Source: Macrocystis pyrifera (Eukaryota; Sar; Phaeophyceae; Laminariales; Laminariaceae). Taken from it: 64,000 nt of DNA. Positions 47,079-58,853 of this stretch are shown in pieces. The notes beneath the pieces are model-generated. The model did no database searches. It saw only the letters and a list, made by a program, of their open reading frames with translations, and had not been told where the DNA came from. The stretch covers positions 12,727,427 to 12,791,426 of the forward strand of contig JASSKH010000010.1 of the NCBI GenBank assembly GCA_031763025.1, given 5' to 3'. The position numbers were made by a program, and so were the translations under genes. Position 1 is the stretch's first letter, and every line of letters begins with the position of its first letter.

Positions 47079-50000
47079 TCATCCTCCTGCTTTGTACAGG
47101 CAAAACGCCATCTTTCCGTGGTAAAAGAAGACGAAGTGCTTGCTCTCGTGCGTGACGAAAGCTTTGAAGTCCGTGCCCACGATGCAGTGCCATGTCGGCC
47201 CGTACTTCACCTCAAATTTCGCCTTCGACGGCAAAAAGCAAGCGCGGTGTAAAGTAAGAAGTTGTTTGCGACACAGAAGTCACCGTCGTCACGATCAGAG
47301 TTTTCTTGTTTATATCTTTTGGCAGCACTTTCTCCTTGCACATTTTCAGATCAACCCGCACGAGGTTTCACGACCGACGTCATCTTGGACAGACCGCATG
47401 CAACTATTCGTATTTCACTTGGATACCCATGGGATTCTGTGGATAACCTATGGGGCCCCATGGGATATATCCCATGGTATCAAATGGTATCCCATGGAAT
47501 TTCCCACGGGATCCCGAAAAAAAAAACCCCATTAATGACCCCGTGAGATGGGGCCCCATGGGATAGCCCCATGTGATATATCCCATGATAACAAATGGTA
47601 TCCCATGGAATTTCCCACGGGATCCCAAAAACAAACCAATGATAGATCCCGCAAGAACCGCCCGTGGGAGCTCCGCTGGGACATCCCACGGAAGCTCATG
47701 GGATAATCCGGGGGAGCTTTCACGGGCAGCTCCCATGAGAACTTATGAGAATGCCACGGGATTCCCATGGGCAATCCCATGAAAACTGACCATGAGATCC
47801 CGTGAGAATATCCCGTAGGACAACCCACGATCTCACGGGATCCCATCGGAAAAACAAACTCCCACGGGGATAAAACATTTGAACATTGACATTCCATGCA
47901 CCCCAATGCGGTGTGCGAAATGCTACATTTGCGCCGGAAGAGCAATCTTGAACAGCGAACAACACGGGAGCGCACTATCGCCCGTTCCACTAGTCGTTTC
48001 CGCCGCGCATTATCAAGCTGAGAGTAAGTGGAGCACCAGGCTCCTCCGTCAACAACGCAGTCTTGGCCAACGACGAACCATCCTCGCACGCATCGGTCCA
48101 TAGCCTGGTGCACTGCTGTTTTGTGTGTGTTCTAGGGGTTGGTTACGGGTTGCTGTAGTTAGGGTAACAATTTGGGTCTATATGTCTATATGCGACCCTT
48201 ACCAGGATAGAGGTTCGTAGCACATTTGACATTTTGGGGGAAACCCTTTCTGACTGAATAGGCTCCTACACCGAGAGGAACTACTACTACTGTATCTACC
48301 CAATGTTATTATTGGAACTCCGTAGCACATTTCGAGGAAACCCTTTTTGACTGAACGGGCCTCTACACCGAGAGGAACTACTACTACTACTACTACTACT
48401 ACTACTGTATCCACCCAATGTTGTTATTGGAACTCCGTATTACGGGGGACCATAGTAAATGGGACCAAATTTTGTTAGTAAAAATAGAGAGATATATAGG
48501 TTTTTGTGTGTACCGTGGGTGCTATTTAATATGGTCCTCCGTAATAGCACATTTCGGGGAAACCCTTTCTGACTGAACGGGCTCCTACACCGAGAGGAAC
48601 TACTACTATTGCATATTCCCAATGTTATTACTGGAACTCCATTCAAGCTTTACAACGACACTAATATTCGTTGTATTCCGTGTTGCTACAGTACTGCCGT
48701 AGTAATAAGCTATGCATGGGATTGTTCGCCTTGGTTTTTTATTCGGAAACAAATGGGTGAGAAAAAAGAGCCCCTCAAAAGTAGAGTCTCCGAAAAACCT
48801 AGGAGCTACCCCTGCCGTACCACGCGACATGTGTTCCCGCGGAAGGGCATTTCTCGTGGAACGTTCCCTCGGGTTCGGGATTTCCCATCACACATTCCAT
48901 GGGAGTTTTATGGGAGTTCCTATGGGAAATGGATACGATCCCATGAGATAGGATGCATCCCCCTGCTGAATGTTTCGGGACTTTCCCCAGGTTCCCCTGG
49001 GGGTGTACTCATGAACCATGGGGGAGATATATCCCCAGGGGTCATATCGGTTTCGAAGGAACGTCCCATGGAATGTCCCACATAACCGACGGGATCATTG
49101 GACTCCATGGGAAATTCCATGGGAAGTCCCATGGGATATCATGGACACCAATTGGAAAGTTCCATGCCAAACGTCTATGGATTATTCCCTAGGAGAAACC
49201 CCACATGTGGGCCTTTTGGCATACCTGGTATTGTGGAACCCCAAGGGATCGTGGGTTATCCCATGGGATATTTTCATAGGAAATCAGTGGGAACCCGATA
49301 CTATCCCATGGGATATGTCGCCCCGGGGATGTATCGGGATTTCCCATGGGATGTCTTGTGGGGGGTGTATCCCACGGGGTCATCTTGGTTTATCATGGCA
49401 AGTCCCATGGCAAGCCCCACGGGGTATGTAAGTCCATAGAGTATATACATGAATATATCCCACGGGATTAATATCCATTTCCCACGGGAAGTCCAATGGA
49501 ACGTTCCATGGGACCCCATGGGATAATCCATGGAATACCCCAAGGACAATTCCCATGGAGTATTCCAAGGGAGAGACCCCGCCATTGGAGAATATCCATG
49601 CCACCGGACCCAACGGGATCGTGGGTTATCCCGTGGGAGATCCGCGTAGGAAATGCACGGGGAACCGATTCGATCCCGTGGGGCATATCCCCTCCGGGAG
49701 GCGATGTCTAAGAAGTCCCATGGGGAGATGAGGTAACATCGGCTTCCCAACAAAAGGCATACTGGTATGGTAAGTAAGTCCCATCGGAAGTCCCATGGGA
49801 TCCCATGAGATACCTCATGAAACATTATATGTTAGATATAGCCCCCCACAGAAGCAGTGATGTATCTATCCCATGAAACTCCATGGGACTCCATGGAATC
49901 GTTTGACTATCCAATGAACTATTGCATGGAATGGTCCAAGTGATATTCCCACACAAACTGTGGGTTACGGCGAGATATATTGTAGCAGTATTTATACACC

Positions 50001-50955
50001 TGGTACAGTACGCAGTCCATTTGGGGGCAATAATCTGACGAGATGGTTCATGCGCGGCATACCTTTATGGCTCTAGATATCTCTTTCTCGTCGCTCTTGG
50101 TCTCTATCGCTGCTGCTGCCCAGCTCTGTGCGTCCACCCTCATTTCGCCGTGATCGTCCACTGCAAACACAAGGAGGGGGCTCGCTTGTGAAATATGTGT
50201 ACGTAGGACAAACCTGGTATTGGTGTGTAAGTAAACAGTAGTAGGATACATAGCGTACACATTTCGAACCTTGCGTTATGGAAGCAATCAACCACAACGA
50301 ACAGTCGGAAAAAACTACTACTACTAATAGTATGTACGAAGCACGCTCCTGTTTTTACAGATAGCAGAGAGACTCGACTTCCTTGCGTACGCGCACCGTG
50401 CCACACGTATACCTGGTACGTAGGAAGAGATGTTCATACAGCAGTAGGTCGCTTATCTCCGTTGAAGCACGTGCTACGAGTACTCGTGCAGCTTACCGTA
50501 GAATTCTTCAGCCGAGGGAGAAATAGAAAATATTCCGCGTCCAAGCCAGAGAACGTTCTCTGCGTGTACGGAGGATGCAACGCAAGCAGTATCGATATCC
50601 ACCCTGCCTGGTATCCTGGTATGTGCCGCCCTCCGTTCTCCTTCGTGTTTCCAGCACCGCAATATTTAGGGGCTGACCCTCCTAAGTGCAGTCCACCCAC
50701 GCTCCGATTTCACCTTCTGAGCTAAGCAAGCAGGAGTGGCTCGCACGACTCACCCTGAAAATTATGGCCGACTCCGAATTCGAATATGAGCTCGTACGAC
50801 GTACAGGGAATGTACAGAGTATACGTACCCAAGCACTAAACGGGCAGATATCCTACGTACGACGACTCTGTGATCTAGCTTATGGTTTTTTGAAGACAGA
50901 GCGGGTGTCACTCACTGTCCGACACCATCTTCGCCGAGACGCCAGAGCTCTCCAT
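47079..50955 (-). CDS. Dynein light chain LC8 type
   Basis: Small dimeric hub protein of cytoplasmic and axonemal dynein that also binds many partner peptides. Exon 1 is 50955-50916 (ATG, 13 codons plus one base, donor gtgagt). Exon 2 is 50160-50063 (acceptor tgtttgcag, donor gtatgc). Exon 3 is 47222-47079 (acceptor gtcgaag, stop TGA). The phases join exactly to 93 residues, against about 89 for typical LC8. Exon 2 reads VDAQSWAAAAIETKSDEKEI, aligned to the LC8 helices. Exon 3 holds the family signature KYGPTWHCIVG, then VTHESKHFVFFY and the C-terminal AFCLYKAGG. The family assignment is from memory but the motif match is strong. Intron 2 is 2.8 kb and full of repeats. Exon 1 is short and less certain, supported by start, donor and phase. 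Confidence 0.9.
47425..47880. repeat. CCCATGGGA-word repeat domain, part 1 (LC8 intron 2)
   Basis: The near-palindromic words CCCATGGGA, TCCCATGGTA and CCCACGGGAT recur every 10-20 bp. There is also a longer duplication ('ggtatcccatggaatttccc' at about 47487 and 47597). Open frames here come from the repeat. Confidence 0.8.
48205..48650. repeat. ~110-bp tandem repeat with (ACT)n microsatellite (LC8 intron 2)
   Basis: Three to four drifted copies of a unit containing 'gaaaccctttctgactgaa', 'ctacaccgagaggaactact' and 'caatgttattattggaactc'. The ACT array within the unit expands to about ten triplets at 48377-48407. A non-homologous insert of about 100 bp lies at 48440-48540. Confidence 0.8.
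48840..49920. repeat. CCCATGGGA-word repeat domain, part 2 (LC8 intron 2)
   Basis: Same word family as 47425-47880, with a longer internal duplication of segments such as 'gatcgtgggttatcccatgg' (49247) and 'gatcgtgggttatcccgtgg' (49618). The overlapping open frames on both strands, up to 174 codons, have repeat-driven composition and are rejected as genes. Confidence 0.8.
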
Positions 50956-50999
50956 GGCGTACACGACTTCCCTTGCTTGGATACCGCCTCTGCAAGGAT

Positions 51000-52760
51000 C
51001 CGTTGTTACTGTACTACCGGGTAGGTCATATCTTTGCTTGACGCGAAAATATCTGACCAACTAACTTATCCATCTGTCGTGGCCTGATGCAGGAGTCGGC
51101 GGTCGGGGGTCGGGGTTGATATCTCGAAAAAAAAATGACGGTTTCAGGGGAAAATGCCTCCACGGGTTTCCACCACTATTTGTTCCTCTACGTACGTAAC
51201 GCAACGAGATCGAGACCGTATCTTTGTTTTGTATGTGTTCTGTTGTATCTTTTGTTGTATGTGCGTTGTTGAGCATACGATCGCCAAAAGCTCGCACTGG
51301 CAGCTGTTCAGCTCTTCTTGTTCCTGGTTCCTTGGTTTCAAGCAGTTGCTCAGCATCAGCGCTGGCCAGGTTTGTTTGTTGTGCCCGCAACCAAGGTTCC
51401 CCTACTTCTTTTACCGTCATATTCATAGCCCATAAGTCCCTGCCTTGACTACACACCCGAGTTGACGTATATCTAAAGCAAATAAATGTAGGCGGGCACC
51501 GGAATAACCATGCGGTACCCGCAGTAGAATCAGTACACCGCGTTGATACCCTTGCATATGTGACGCTCCTGCGGGTGCGTCGAAAGAAGAAAGAAGAAGT
51601 GCGATTGTACGAACTGCTGAAGAAATGGGTTCCGAGCGGATACGCTTCATATCTTGGTCGCACGAGCTTCCTCGACGCAATTCGAGAATGGTGCAGCACC
51701 TGCTGTACGAGTATGCATAACAGGTACACCCGTACAGTACTTAGTACGTATATGTGCACGCCAAAAGGGAAACGAGGCGGTTCGTCGGGAAACTACGGTA
51801 GTATTAATGCCAGAACCCAAACCAAAATCGTTATGTGCAGGGAGAGATGGCACGCGGAGACGAAAATCAGATTTATTCATGCTTCGATGCATGTGCCGAC
51901 CAAGTACTTCCTGCTGTACATATGTGCCGGCGGTAGTTATTTCTGGTACGGGATGAAAAAAGTAAGTTGTTGCGATGTTGTTGTTGCATTTTCGGGTCGG
52001 AGTTGCGGCGCACCGCATTGTGACAACAGCCGCTGGAGAAGGCCCTAGGCGCTTAATTCGACTTGGGATCGGGTGCGGTAAGCATCACCACCACCACCAC
52101 CACCATGTACATCACCACCACCGTGTGTATGCATACGATGTTTGTACAGCACCAAGTAGTCAATACCTGGTATTAATAGTACGTATATGCCCTTGCACGG
52201 AAACCTTATCGCTCCAATGGTATGTACGTTATAATTCGCGACGACCATCATCGTGTTCGGAACCTTTCACTAAGGGCTTTACATTGCCCGGACCAATTAC
52301 TGCTGCTACCACGAGGCCATCTCTTCCCCTGGATGACGCCGAGCTGTCAGCGTCCGACTCTGGTGGTAAAACCCTCCCTTCGTCCTTTTTTTGCTTGTTA
52401 TCCATCTGGGGTTCTCGCTTGATCGGTGTTAGCTGAGCCTGCGAGATCGTACCACCAGTACATAGCATCGGAAAGATCCGTACGTCGATAGTTGGCGCAC
52501 GGGAGGTAACGAGTACAGAAACAATCGTCAATATAAACCCATTATTATGGGAGAGGTTTTTTTCTCAGAATTTTCTCAAGTTTGGTGGAAATAATTGGGA
52601 ATATGTATATTTCACGCATGCTCCTCATGCACACATTTGCAAGTGTCTCACCAGACTCGTAGTTTCTCTCAGCGATCAGAAATAAAAAGGCATGCTGTGG
52701 AGTAGGTCGCGATACATATCAGAACATACTGTAGTGACTCATTTTTACTGTAGTAACAAC
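51000..52760. other. Interval without secure gene
   Basis: Upstream of LC8. It contains a (CAC)n run at about 52084-52107 and a minus-strand frame near 52229-52410 beginning MDNKQKKDEGRVLPPESDAD, with donor-like GTAAAG after it. That frame could be a first exon, but nothing connects it to a recognised gene. Confidence 0.35.
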
Positions 52761-52845
52761 GTGCGTGTGGCTTAGGGTCATCCTTATCGGAGAGCTTTTT
52801 TTTAAAGGGTCATTCTTATCGGAGAGCTTTTTTTCCCATATTTTC

Positions 52846-53698
52846 CAGGGCTTTTCGCGGGTCAGGTCAAATCTCACGGGTCGGGTCGGGTCGGGTCGGG
52901 TCAGCTGACCCGACCCGACCCCGCGAGATTTTTAAAGCCTCTTGACCCGACCCGACCCGACCCGCGAGATTTAAAAAGTTGTTGACCCGACCCGACCCGA
53001 CCCGACCCGTGAGATTTGAAAGTATCCTGACCCGACCCGACCCGACCCGCGAGATTTCAAAACCTCCTGACCCGACCCGACCCGACCCGCCACCTTCGGA
53101 TTGACCCGTGAGACACGGGTGTCATGCGGGTCGGGTCCCCTTGACCCGCGAGACTATTTATCTTGACCCGCAGGTCCGGCCTGCGGATCCGGCCCGTGGG
53201 TCGACACTTCAAAAACAACTTAATATTCATTTTTGTGCCCACAAGCGATATGTGGCCTGGCTGTATATCATAGTGGGTATAAATGGATGCGGGCATGCGT
53301 ATATAGATTTGGCAGTGTTTTAATGTTTGAATAAGATACCAAAGGAGTATTATTGAGTATTTGTACGAGAAAAGCCTTTGGGTAAGAGAGCGGGAAGTGT
53401 TTTGAGTATCGGATCCGCGGGCCGGATGCGCGGGTCCGACCCGCGGATAAGCACGAAAGGACTCGCGGATCACGTTGGCCCGACCCGCGAGTGATCCGTT
53501 TCTCGCGGGTCATGACCTGACCCGACCCGTGAGCTTTTTATCACCTCTTGACCCGACCCGACCCGACCCGATCCGTGAGATTTGAAAAACCCTTGACCCG
53601 ACCCGACCCGACCCGTGAGATTTGAAAAGCTTTTGACCCGACCCGACCCGACCCGACCCGTGACGTTTTGAACACCCCGTGACCCGCGAAAAGCCCTG
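52846..53698. mobile_element. hAT-type MITE 1 with (GGGTC)n arms
   Basis: The ends CAGGGCTTTTCGCGGGTCA and its reverse complement bound an 853-bp element. It is flanked by a perfect 8-bp direct repeat ATATTTTC (52838-52845 and 53699-53706). A CAGGG terminus and 8-bp target duplication are the hAT signature. Both halves are made of GGGTC/GACCC pentamer arrays in inverted order, around a unique middle (about 53205-53430). There is no coding capacity. The arrays (GGGTCGGGTCGGGTCGGG) are G-quadruplex-competent. Confidence 0.9.
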
Positions 53699-53848
53699 AT
53701 ATTTTCCATGTTCTATTTCGTGCAATTTTTAATCTTCCAGATTTTCCTGTTTTTTTTTCTCAATGTGTGATTTTTTTTTTGCTTCTGGAGAATTTCACGA
53801 ATAGTGACAGAACGCCTACCTATATTGATACATATCTCCAATTATTTC

Positions 53849-54763
53849 CAGGGATTTTCGCGGGTCAGGTCAAATCTCACGGGTCGGGTCGGGTCGGGTC
53901 AGCTGGCCCGACCCGACCCCGCGAGATTTTTAAAGCCTCTTGACCCGACCCGACCCGGCCCGCGAGATTTAAAAAGTTGTTGACCCGACCCGACCCGACC
54001 CGTGATATTTGAAAATATCCTGACCCGACCCGACCCGACCCGACCCGCGAGATTTCAAAACCTCCTGACCCGACCCGACCCGACCCGCCACCTTCGGATT
54101 GACCCGTGAGACACGGGTTTCATGCGGGTCGGATCACCTTGACCCGCGAGACTATTTATCTTGACTCGCAGGTCCGACCTGCGGATCCGGCCCGTGGGTC
54201 GACACTACTTCAAAAACAATTAATATATTCATTTTGATGCCCACAAGCGATATGTAGCCTCGCTGTAGTGGGTATAAATGGATGCGGGCATGCGTATATG
54301 GATTTGGCAGTGTTTTAATATTTGAATAAGATACCAAAGGAGTATTATTGAGTATTTGTACGAGAAAAGCCTTTGGGTAAGAGAGCGGGAAGTGTTCTGA
54401 GTGTCGGATCCGCGGACCGGATGCGCGGGTCCTACCCGCGGGTCAGCAGACAAGAACTCGCGAGTCACGCTGGCCCGACCCGCGAGTGACCCGTTTCTCG
54501 CGGGTCATGACCTGACCCGACCCGTGAGCTTTTCATCACCTCTTGACCCGACCCGACCCGACCCGATCCGTGAGATTTGAAAAACTCTTGACCCGACCCG
54601 ACCCGACCCGACCCGACCCGTGAGATTTGAACATCTCTTGACTCGACCCGACCCGACCCGTGACATTTTGAACACTTCCTGACCCGACCCGACCCGACCC
54701 GTGACATTTTGAACACACCGTGACCCGACCCGCGGATCGGGTCATGACCCGCGAAAAGCCCTG
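53849..54763. mobile_element. hAT-type MITE 2 with (GGGTC)n arms
   Basis: Second copy, 915 bp, ends CAGGGATTTTCGCGGGTCA / TGACCCGCGAAAAGCCCTG, flanked by a perfect 8-bp duplication ATTATTTC (53841-53848 and 54764-54771). It shares the unique middle with MITE 1 (about 54200-54430). The pentamer arrays differ in copy number. Confidence 0.9.
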
Positions 54764-55244
54764 ATTATTTCCAGACTTTCGAAATGCTGGAAAAAAAAAA
54801 CTCTCCGATAAGAATGAATTTTATACGGGAGACGAATGATTTAGACTGTACTGGAATGCCGGGCACACTTGGTGCCGGCAAGCGCGTCTCATGTGTCAAG
54901 TAACAGTATTATTACCGTCGTGTTTTTTTTGTCCGCAGTTTTGACTCCCGTTTGGTGGGCATATACCCAAATATACTATAAGTACAAAAGCAATGGCTCG
55001 GTACTACACCAGGCAACAATAATATCAAAACGCAACAGCATGACGCGCCGATCGCCCCCCCCCTCCCGCCCACCCCCTCTGAGCGAGTATATATCCGAGA
55101 CCCCTTCAGGCACAGCGGGTGTGTGAGCCAACATAACACGATCATCCCCGCGGTCACCTCGGGGCCGGGTGTACGTTTACTCGCACAGGCAGTGTGCACT
55201 ACTGTAAGTCTAAGATTGCACTATTCAGATAATGTGCGGCGGTG

Positions 55245-55448
55245 CTATACTAGTGGTTGGATTGGCTGGCTGACCTCCGTTGCGACCCACAGCATGTGTT
55301 GCCGGATTCCCTCCGCCGTGGGCATGCCCTTGAAGATGCCCCTGTCTATCCATGGTTTCCCGTCCACAAATATCCTGCCCGCGTCCGTGTGGATGTTAAA
55401 CGTTGCGTTATCGGGTGCATTTCGTGATGCCAACAAATCGATGTACAA
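55245..55448 (-). CDS. Candidate exon, unknown gene (LYIDLLASRNAP...)
   Basis: After an acceptor ctgtacatcag the minus strand is open for 67 codons with protein-like composition, including DAGRIFVDGKPWIDRGIF and GMPTAEGIRQHMLWVATE. It ends either at TAG (55245) or at a donor-like GAG/gtcagc. I do not recognise the family. It may be the 3' continuation of the exons at 55769-58265, but the phases do not join canonically. Confidence 0.4.
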   Translation of the reverse strand: MYIDLLASRNAPDNATFNIHTDAGRIFVDGKPWIDRGIFKGMPTAEGIRQHMLWVATEVSQPIQPLV

Positions 55449-55768
55449 CTGATGTACAGTAAGAAACTTAAACCGTATTACAGCGGGATAAATTTAGAAA
55501 ATCCTACCGTGTAAATACCTGGTACGACGCAAAGGTGTGTCCGGGTTGAAGGGACTAACACACAACACACACCGACTCGTAGAATCGATCTGTCCAAAGA
55601 GCTACAGTTTTTTTCACGTATAATAGCATCAAGCTCCGGAATGTAGAGGAAAATGGGAGTTCGATGTTGCCGTACGAATATATATATATCCAGATTTATG
55701 ACTATTTTAACATAGTAGTATCGGTACCGGGAAACACGGCTTACTTTTGCTTATTTAAGCAGAGGGTT

Positions 55769-58265
55769 TTACTTGCAGAACAGAGGCTGTTCAAGGTCCA
55801 GCTTGATTTCTGGACACCTATATACAAATGTCACCAAAATCCCCCAACTGCGAAGCAACTCGTGGCACTAAAGAACGCACGAACTATCAATAGGACATTC
55901 CAAGTATCTACCAACCTCCTGTCGATCAGCCGGTTGGGCATTAGGCGAGGAGGGGGGGTGGGGGGGGGTGTAGACGACGTGCTCCAGATAGGGGGAAGCA
56001 AGCAGACTGTTTTGAATCGTGCTTTGTACGTACCAAGATGAGTACTTACTATACTCCATCAAGTTCTCTACCAAGCCCGAGTCTGATCAGTTGCCCACCG
56101 GAGGCCTGTGCTGAGACAACGGTACACCACCAATCACTCACTCCCATACCTCTCAAGACTCTTGTGGAACACAACCACGTTATACGGGGCGGGCATAGGA
56201 CGCGCCTGCAAGAGATGCTTCTCATGATACCCCACACTTCAAGCACAACACATAAATACGTAACATATCAGTGACCTCAGCCGCTGCGCAAGCAGGGCTG
56301 AACGAAGGGTGCCTTCTGTCTTACCTCAGCTCGGGGTCATCTCCGATCGGTACGCCCGTCGCCTTTGCAAGCTCCAGCCTTGCCGCGTCAGCTCGTTTCG
56401 AAGCAACATGGGCGGCCATTTTCTCAGCTTTGCTGCCACCACCACGGCCACTACTACCGGCGGGAGAGAGGTCGACACGGATGGCATTGGTCGGATGGTG
56501 GTCGCTAGTGGCCATTACCAAAAAAGGCGCCGATTTTCGGAGCTCCGTAGCCATGTGGCGGGCCTTCGGAGAATCTAGAAGAAGAAAAGAACGGAATGTC
56601 ACGATGAGCGGGTTGGTTGTGGTGAGAGGCAGTGCATCGCCGGGGAACAGGCTGGGCAAATTGGCTCTGTGCTGGAGTCTGTATGTTAGACCGAGCCCGA
56701 CGAGCGTTCGGTCATCTCGAGAGGATTCTGCGCTGTGGAATCACCCGTCTGTGCGATTCGTTTTGGGTCGCTTGGACCACGCACTTGGTGTGTGCGGAGT
56801 TGTGCCTCGGGGTTTAGATAGGACCATTTTAGGGCTTGTGGGACCCGGTGCAGCGACCTAGTAAGGAGAAGACTACTGTAGTGCAACGGTAAGGGGGGTC
56901 AGTTTAAGGCCTTTGTTTTTCCAGCCGCATATCAGAACTACTCGGCCCAGTGGCAACTCGATTACACTTTGCAAGTCTAAATAAAGCCTTTGCGCCTTTT
57001 GGCTTCGCGATACGCATAGCAACAATGGGGGTGCTTGATACGCTTGCTCTAACCATGGGTTTTCTTTTTTCAATTTGAGTAAGGTACAGAGCCACTCGCC
57101 TGAGTGACCTAAACGCGGTAGTACAAGAATCGGGGTACCCCCGTCTGCCGTAGTACCAGTCAGAAGGGCGGTGATATCAACAATCAATACCAGGCATCTA
57201 CTCTGAGTAGAAGTGCCAGCATTGTGTTGTGCGTGATGCATCGTACACCTCCCTAAGTCGCGCCCCTGACGCATCCCTTATCCTTCATAGCAACCGGGCC
57301 TAATTCGTGAGGGTAATGCTGTAGCTGTCATCTATTCCGGTACGTTTTCTTGATATCTGAAGTCCCCTAGATGCTAAAAAGAACAGCTGCACATACCCTT
57401 AGTACGCATGATCGAGATATCCCTAGTATCACGCACAGCTTGCAAATCTGAGTCTCGACGAAATCCTCTATCTATCTCACAGCTGTGTTTTTTTGAGAAA
57501 AAATATGAATATAATAGTATACTACTGTACTGTATACGTATACAGACAACCCCATTCGCAACGTTTTGGGGCTGCAAGCGACGGAGCGGTCAATGAGTGG
57601 TGGCATACTGCGAGCAGTAAAAGCCCTCTGATATGTTCTCAAGCCGCAGCTTGCAGGAATACAAAATATATCGCGTACACATATAATATGGTGACCTCGG
57701 CTACTGCGCCGTGTCGTCGAACGACTCCTGCAAGATATTAATAGAAGTTACAGTTTGCACGATTTTGGGAGTACCCATCGTATCTCGCGGAATGCGCGAA
57801 ATAACGCGGGAACCCGTAGAAAATCCCGTGGAAACCCAGTCAGAGACGGAATAATGTCAATGTTTGCGTCGAACAGGCATTGACGTTTGCTTGAGGGCAA
57901 ATTTAGCGGACGGACCGGACGTCCACCCTACTATCTGTTCACCGTCGGTCGCACCTCGAACCATGAAGAGAACCAGCGATAACCTGCCCCGTCGGAGGGC
58001 CTCTTGAAGCCTCTCGGACAGCGATGCTTCCGGCAACGCCGCTGCCCCGGAAGCACACTCTGAACAGACGGTGAGAAGGGTAACTGCCGACCCCACGGGC
58101 TCGAAAGGTAGCAGCTCGCCTGATGATCTCCGCGATGCTCCTGCTTCTTCTCCGTCGTCGACAATTTTTCGGCGGCGCTTCTTGAGATTGTTGTCGCCGT
58201 GCTTCTCCTGGCGTTCTAGCAAGCGCCTTCGATCCTGTAGTCGTTCGTCGCGGGAGGGGCGTGCA
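55769..58265 (-). CDS. Unknown multi-exon gene
   Basis: Three exons with matching phases. The first is about 58265-57955 (upstream limit uncertain because of a poly-C tract; basic NLKKRRRKIVDDGEEAG, then LSERLQEALRRGRLSLVLFM; donor gtgcga). The second is 56574-56325 (acceptor cttcttctag; SPKARHMATELRKSAPFLVM, then an Ala/Lys-rich helix; donor gtaaga). The third is 55817-55769 (acceptor tatatag; CPEIKLDLEQPLFCK, stop TAA). I do not recognise it. It lies downstream of the PDI-like gene on the same strand and could be that gene's C-terminal part, since PDI exon 3 has a usable donor in phase 0. A separate gene is equally possible. Confidence 0.4.
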
Positions 58266-58299
58266 AAGGTTGGGGAATGCTTTGTTTGTTTCGCTTGGC

Positions 58300-58332
58300 G
58301 TGAAGCGGGGGGGGGGGGGGGGGGGGGGGGGA
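58300..58332. repeat. Poly-G tract
   Basis: An almost pure G run of about 33 bases next to the dispersed-repeat module at 58375-58470, as also seen for the related modules near 25040 and 26470. Confidence 0.85.
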
Positions 58333-58374
58333 GGGGAGGGTACTGGGGGGGGTGGCTTACTCACGTTAAGCATG

Positions 58375-58470
58375 GCCTTGATCGTATGACCATAGACCCT
58401 CGCATCCCTGCAATTGCGGGATGGAGCACGTCGAGTTTCCACCAACCAAGCAGACATTGATTGGGGTACG
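58375..58470 (-). repeat. Dispersed repeat module shared with the palindrome spacer
   Basis: The reverse complement ('caatgtctgcttggttggtg' ... 'gggatgcgagggtctatggt') matches 24914-25000 at roughly 85% by eye, and both copies sit beside C/G homopolymers. Confidence 0.65.
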
Positions 58471-58853
58471 GGGGGGGGGCTCCATATAGTCTCCGACATC
58501 GCCAACGAGGTGGGAGTATTTCTGGATGAGCGGCAGAATACATATTTTTATTGAAAGGACAACCACGAAGGCGACAGCGGCGGCGGTGGCGGGGCTGGGC
58601 AGAGCACAGGAATGACTCAAGTGTGCCCCTGATGTCCCGCTGACTCCCTAGACTTATATACTGATGCTGTATCGCATTGCCTATGATCTGATTTTAATAC
58701 CTTTGTCATCTGATTCCCCACAGAATTTCGACACACCACGACTATCATGCTAGTTTATACCGACCGCCGCAGTGTATCGGGACGGACAAGGCACACATAC
58801 GTGCATGTGGTTCACCCTACGATAGGAAGTTCGCGCCTGCCCTGAGGGTTTTC

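Larger units (their letters stand above)
52767..54820. mobile_element. Possible older element with ATTCTTATCGGAGAG ends
   Basis: 'gtcattcttatcggagagct' at 52808 (with a drifted duplicate at 52769) is mirrored by 'ctctccgataagaatga' at about 54801-54817. The two hAT MITEs lie between these ends, separated by about 150 bp. This looks like an older TIR element into which two younger ones inserted, but I could not define a target duplication. Confidence 0.45.

Noticed and set aside
47404..49825. Open frames of 110-193 codons over the CCCATGGGA repeats
   Set aside because: Repeat-driven composition (Met/Gly/Pro/His/Trp) on both strands inside LC8 intron 2.
53057..54745. Open frames such as GRVGSGRVGSGR in the pentamer arrays
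   Set aside because: Direct translation of GGGTC repeats in the hAT MITEs.
52846..54763. CRISPR-like or telomere-like array
   Set aside because: Pentamers are uninterrupted by unique spacers, are inverted within each element, and have hAT ends with target duplications.
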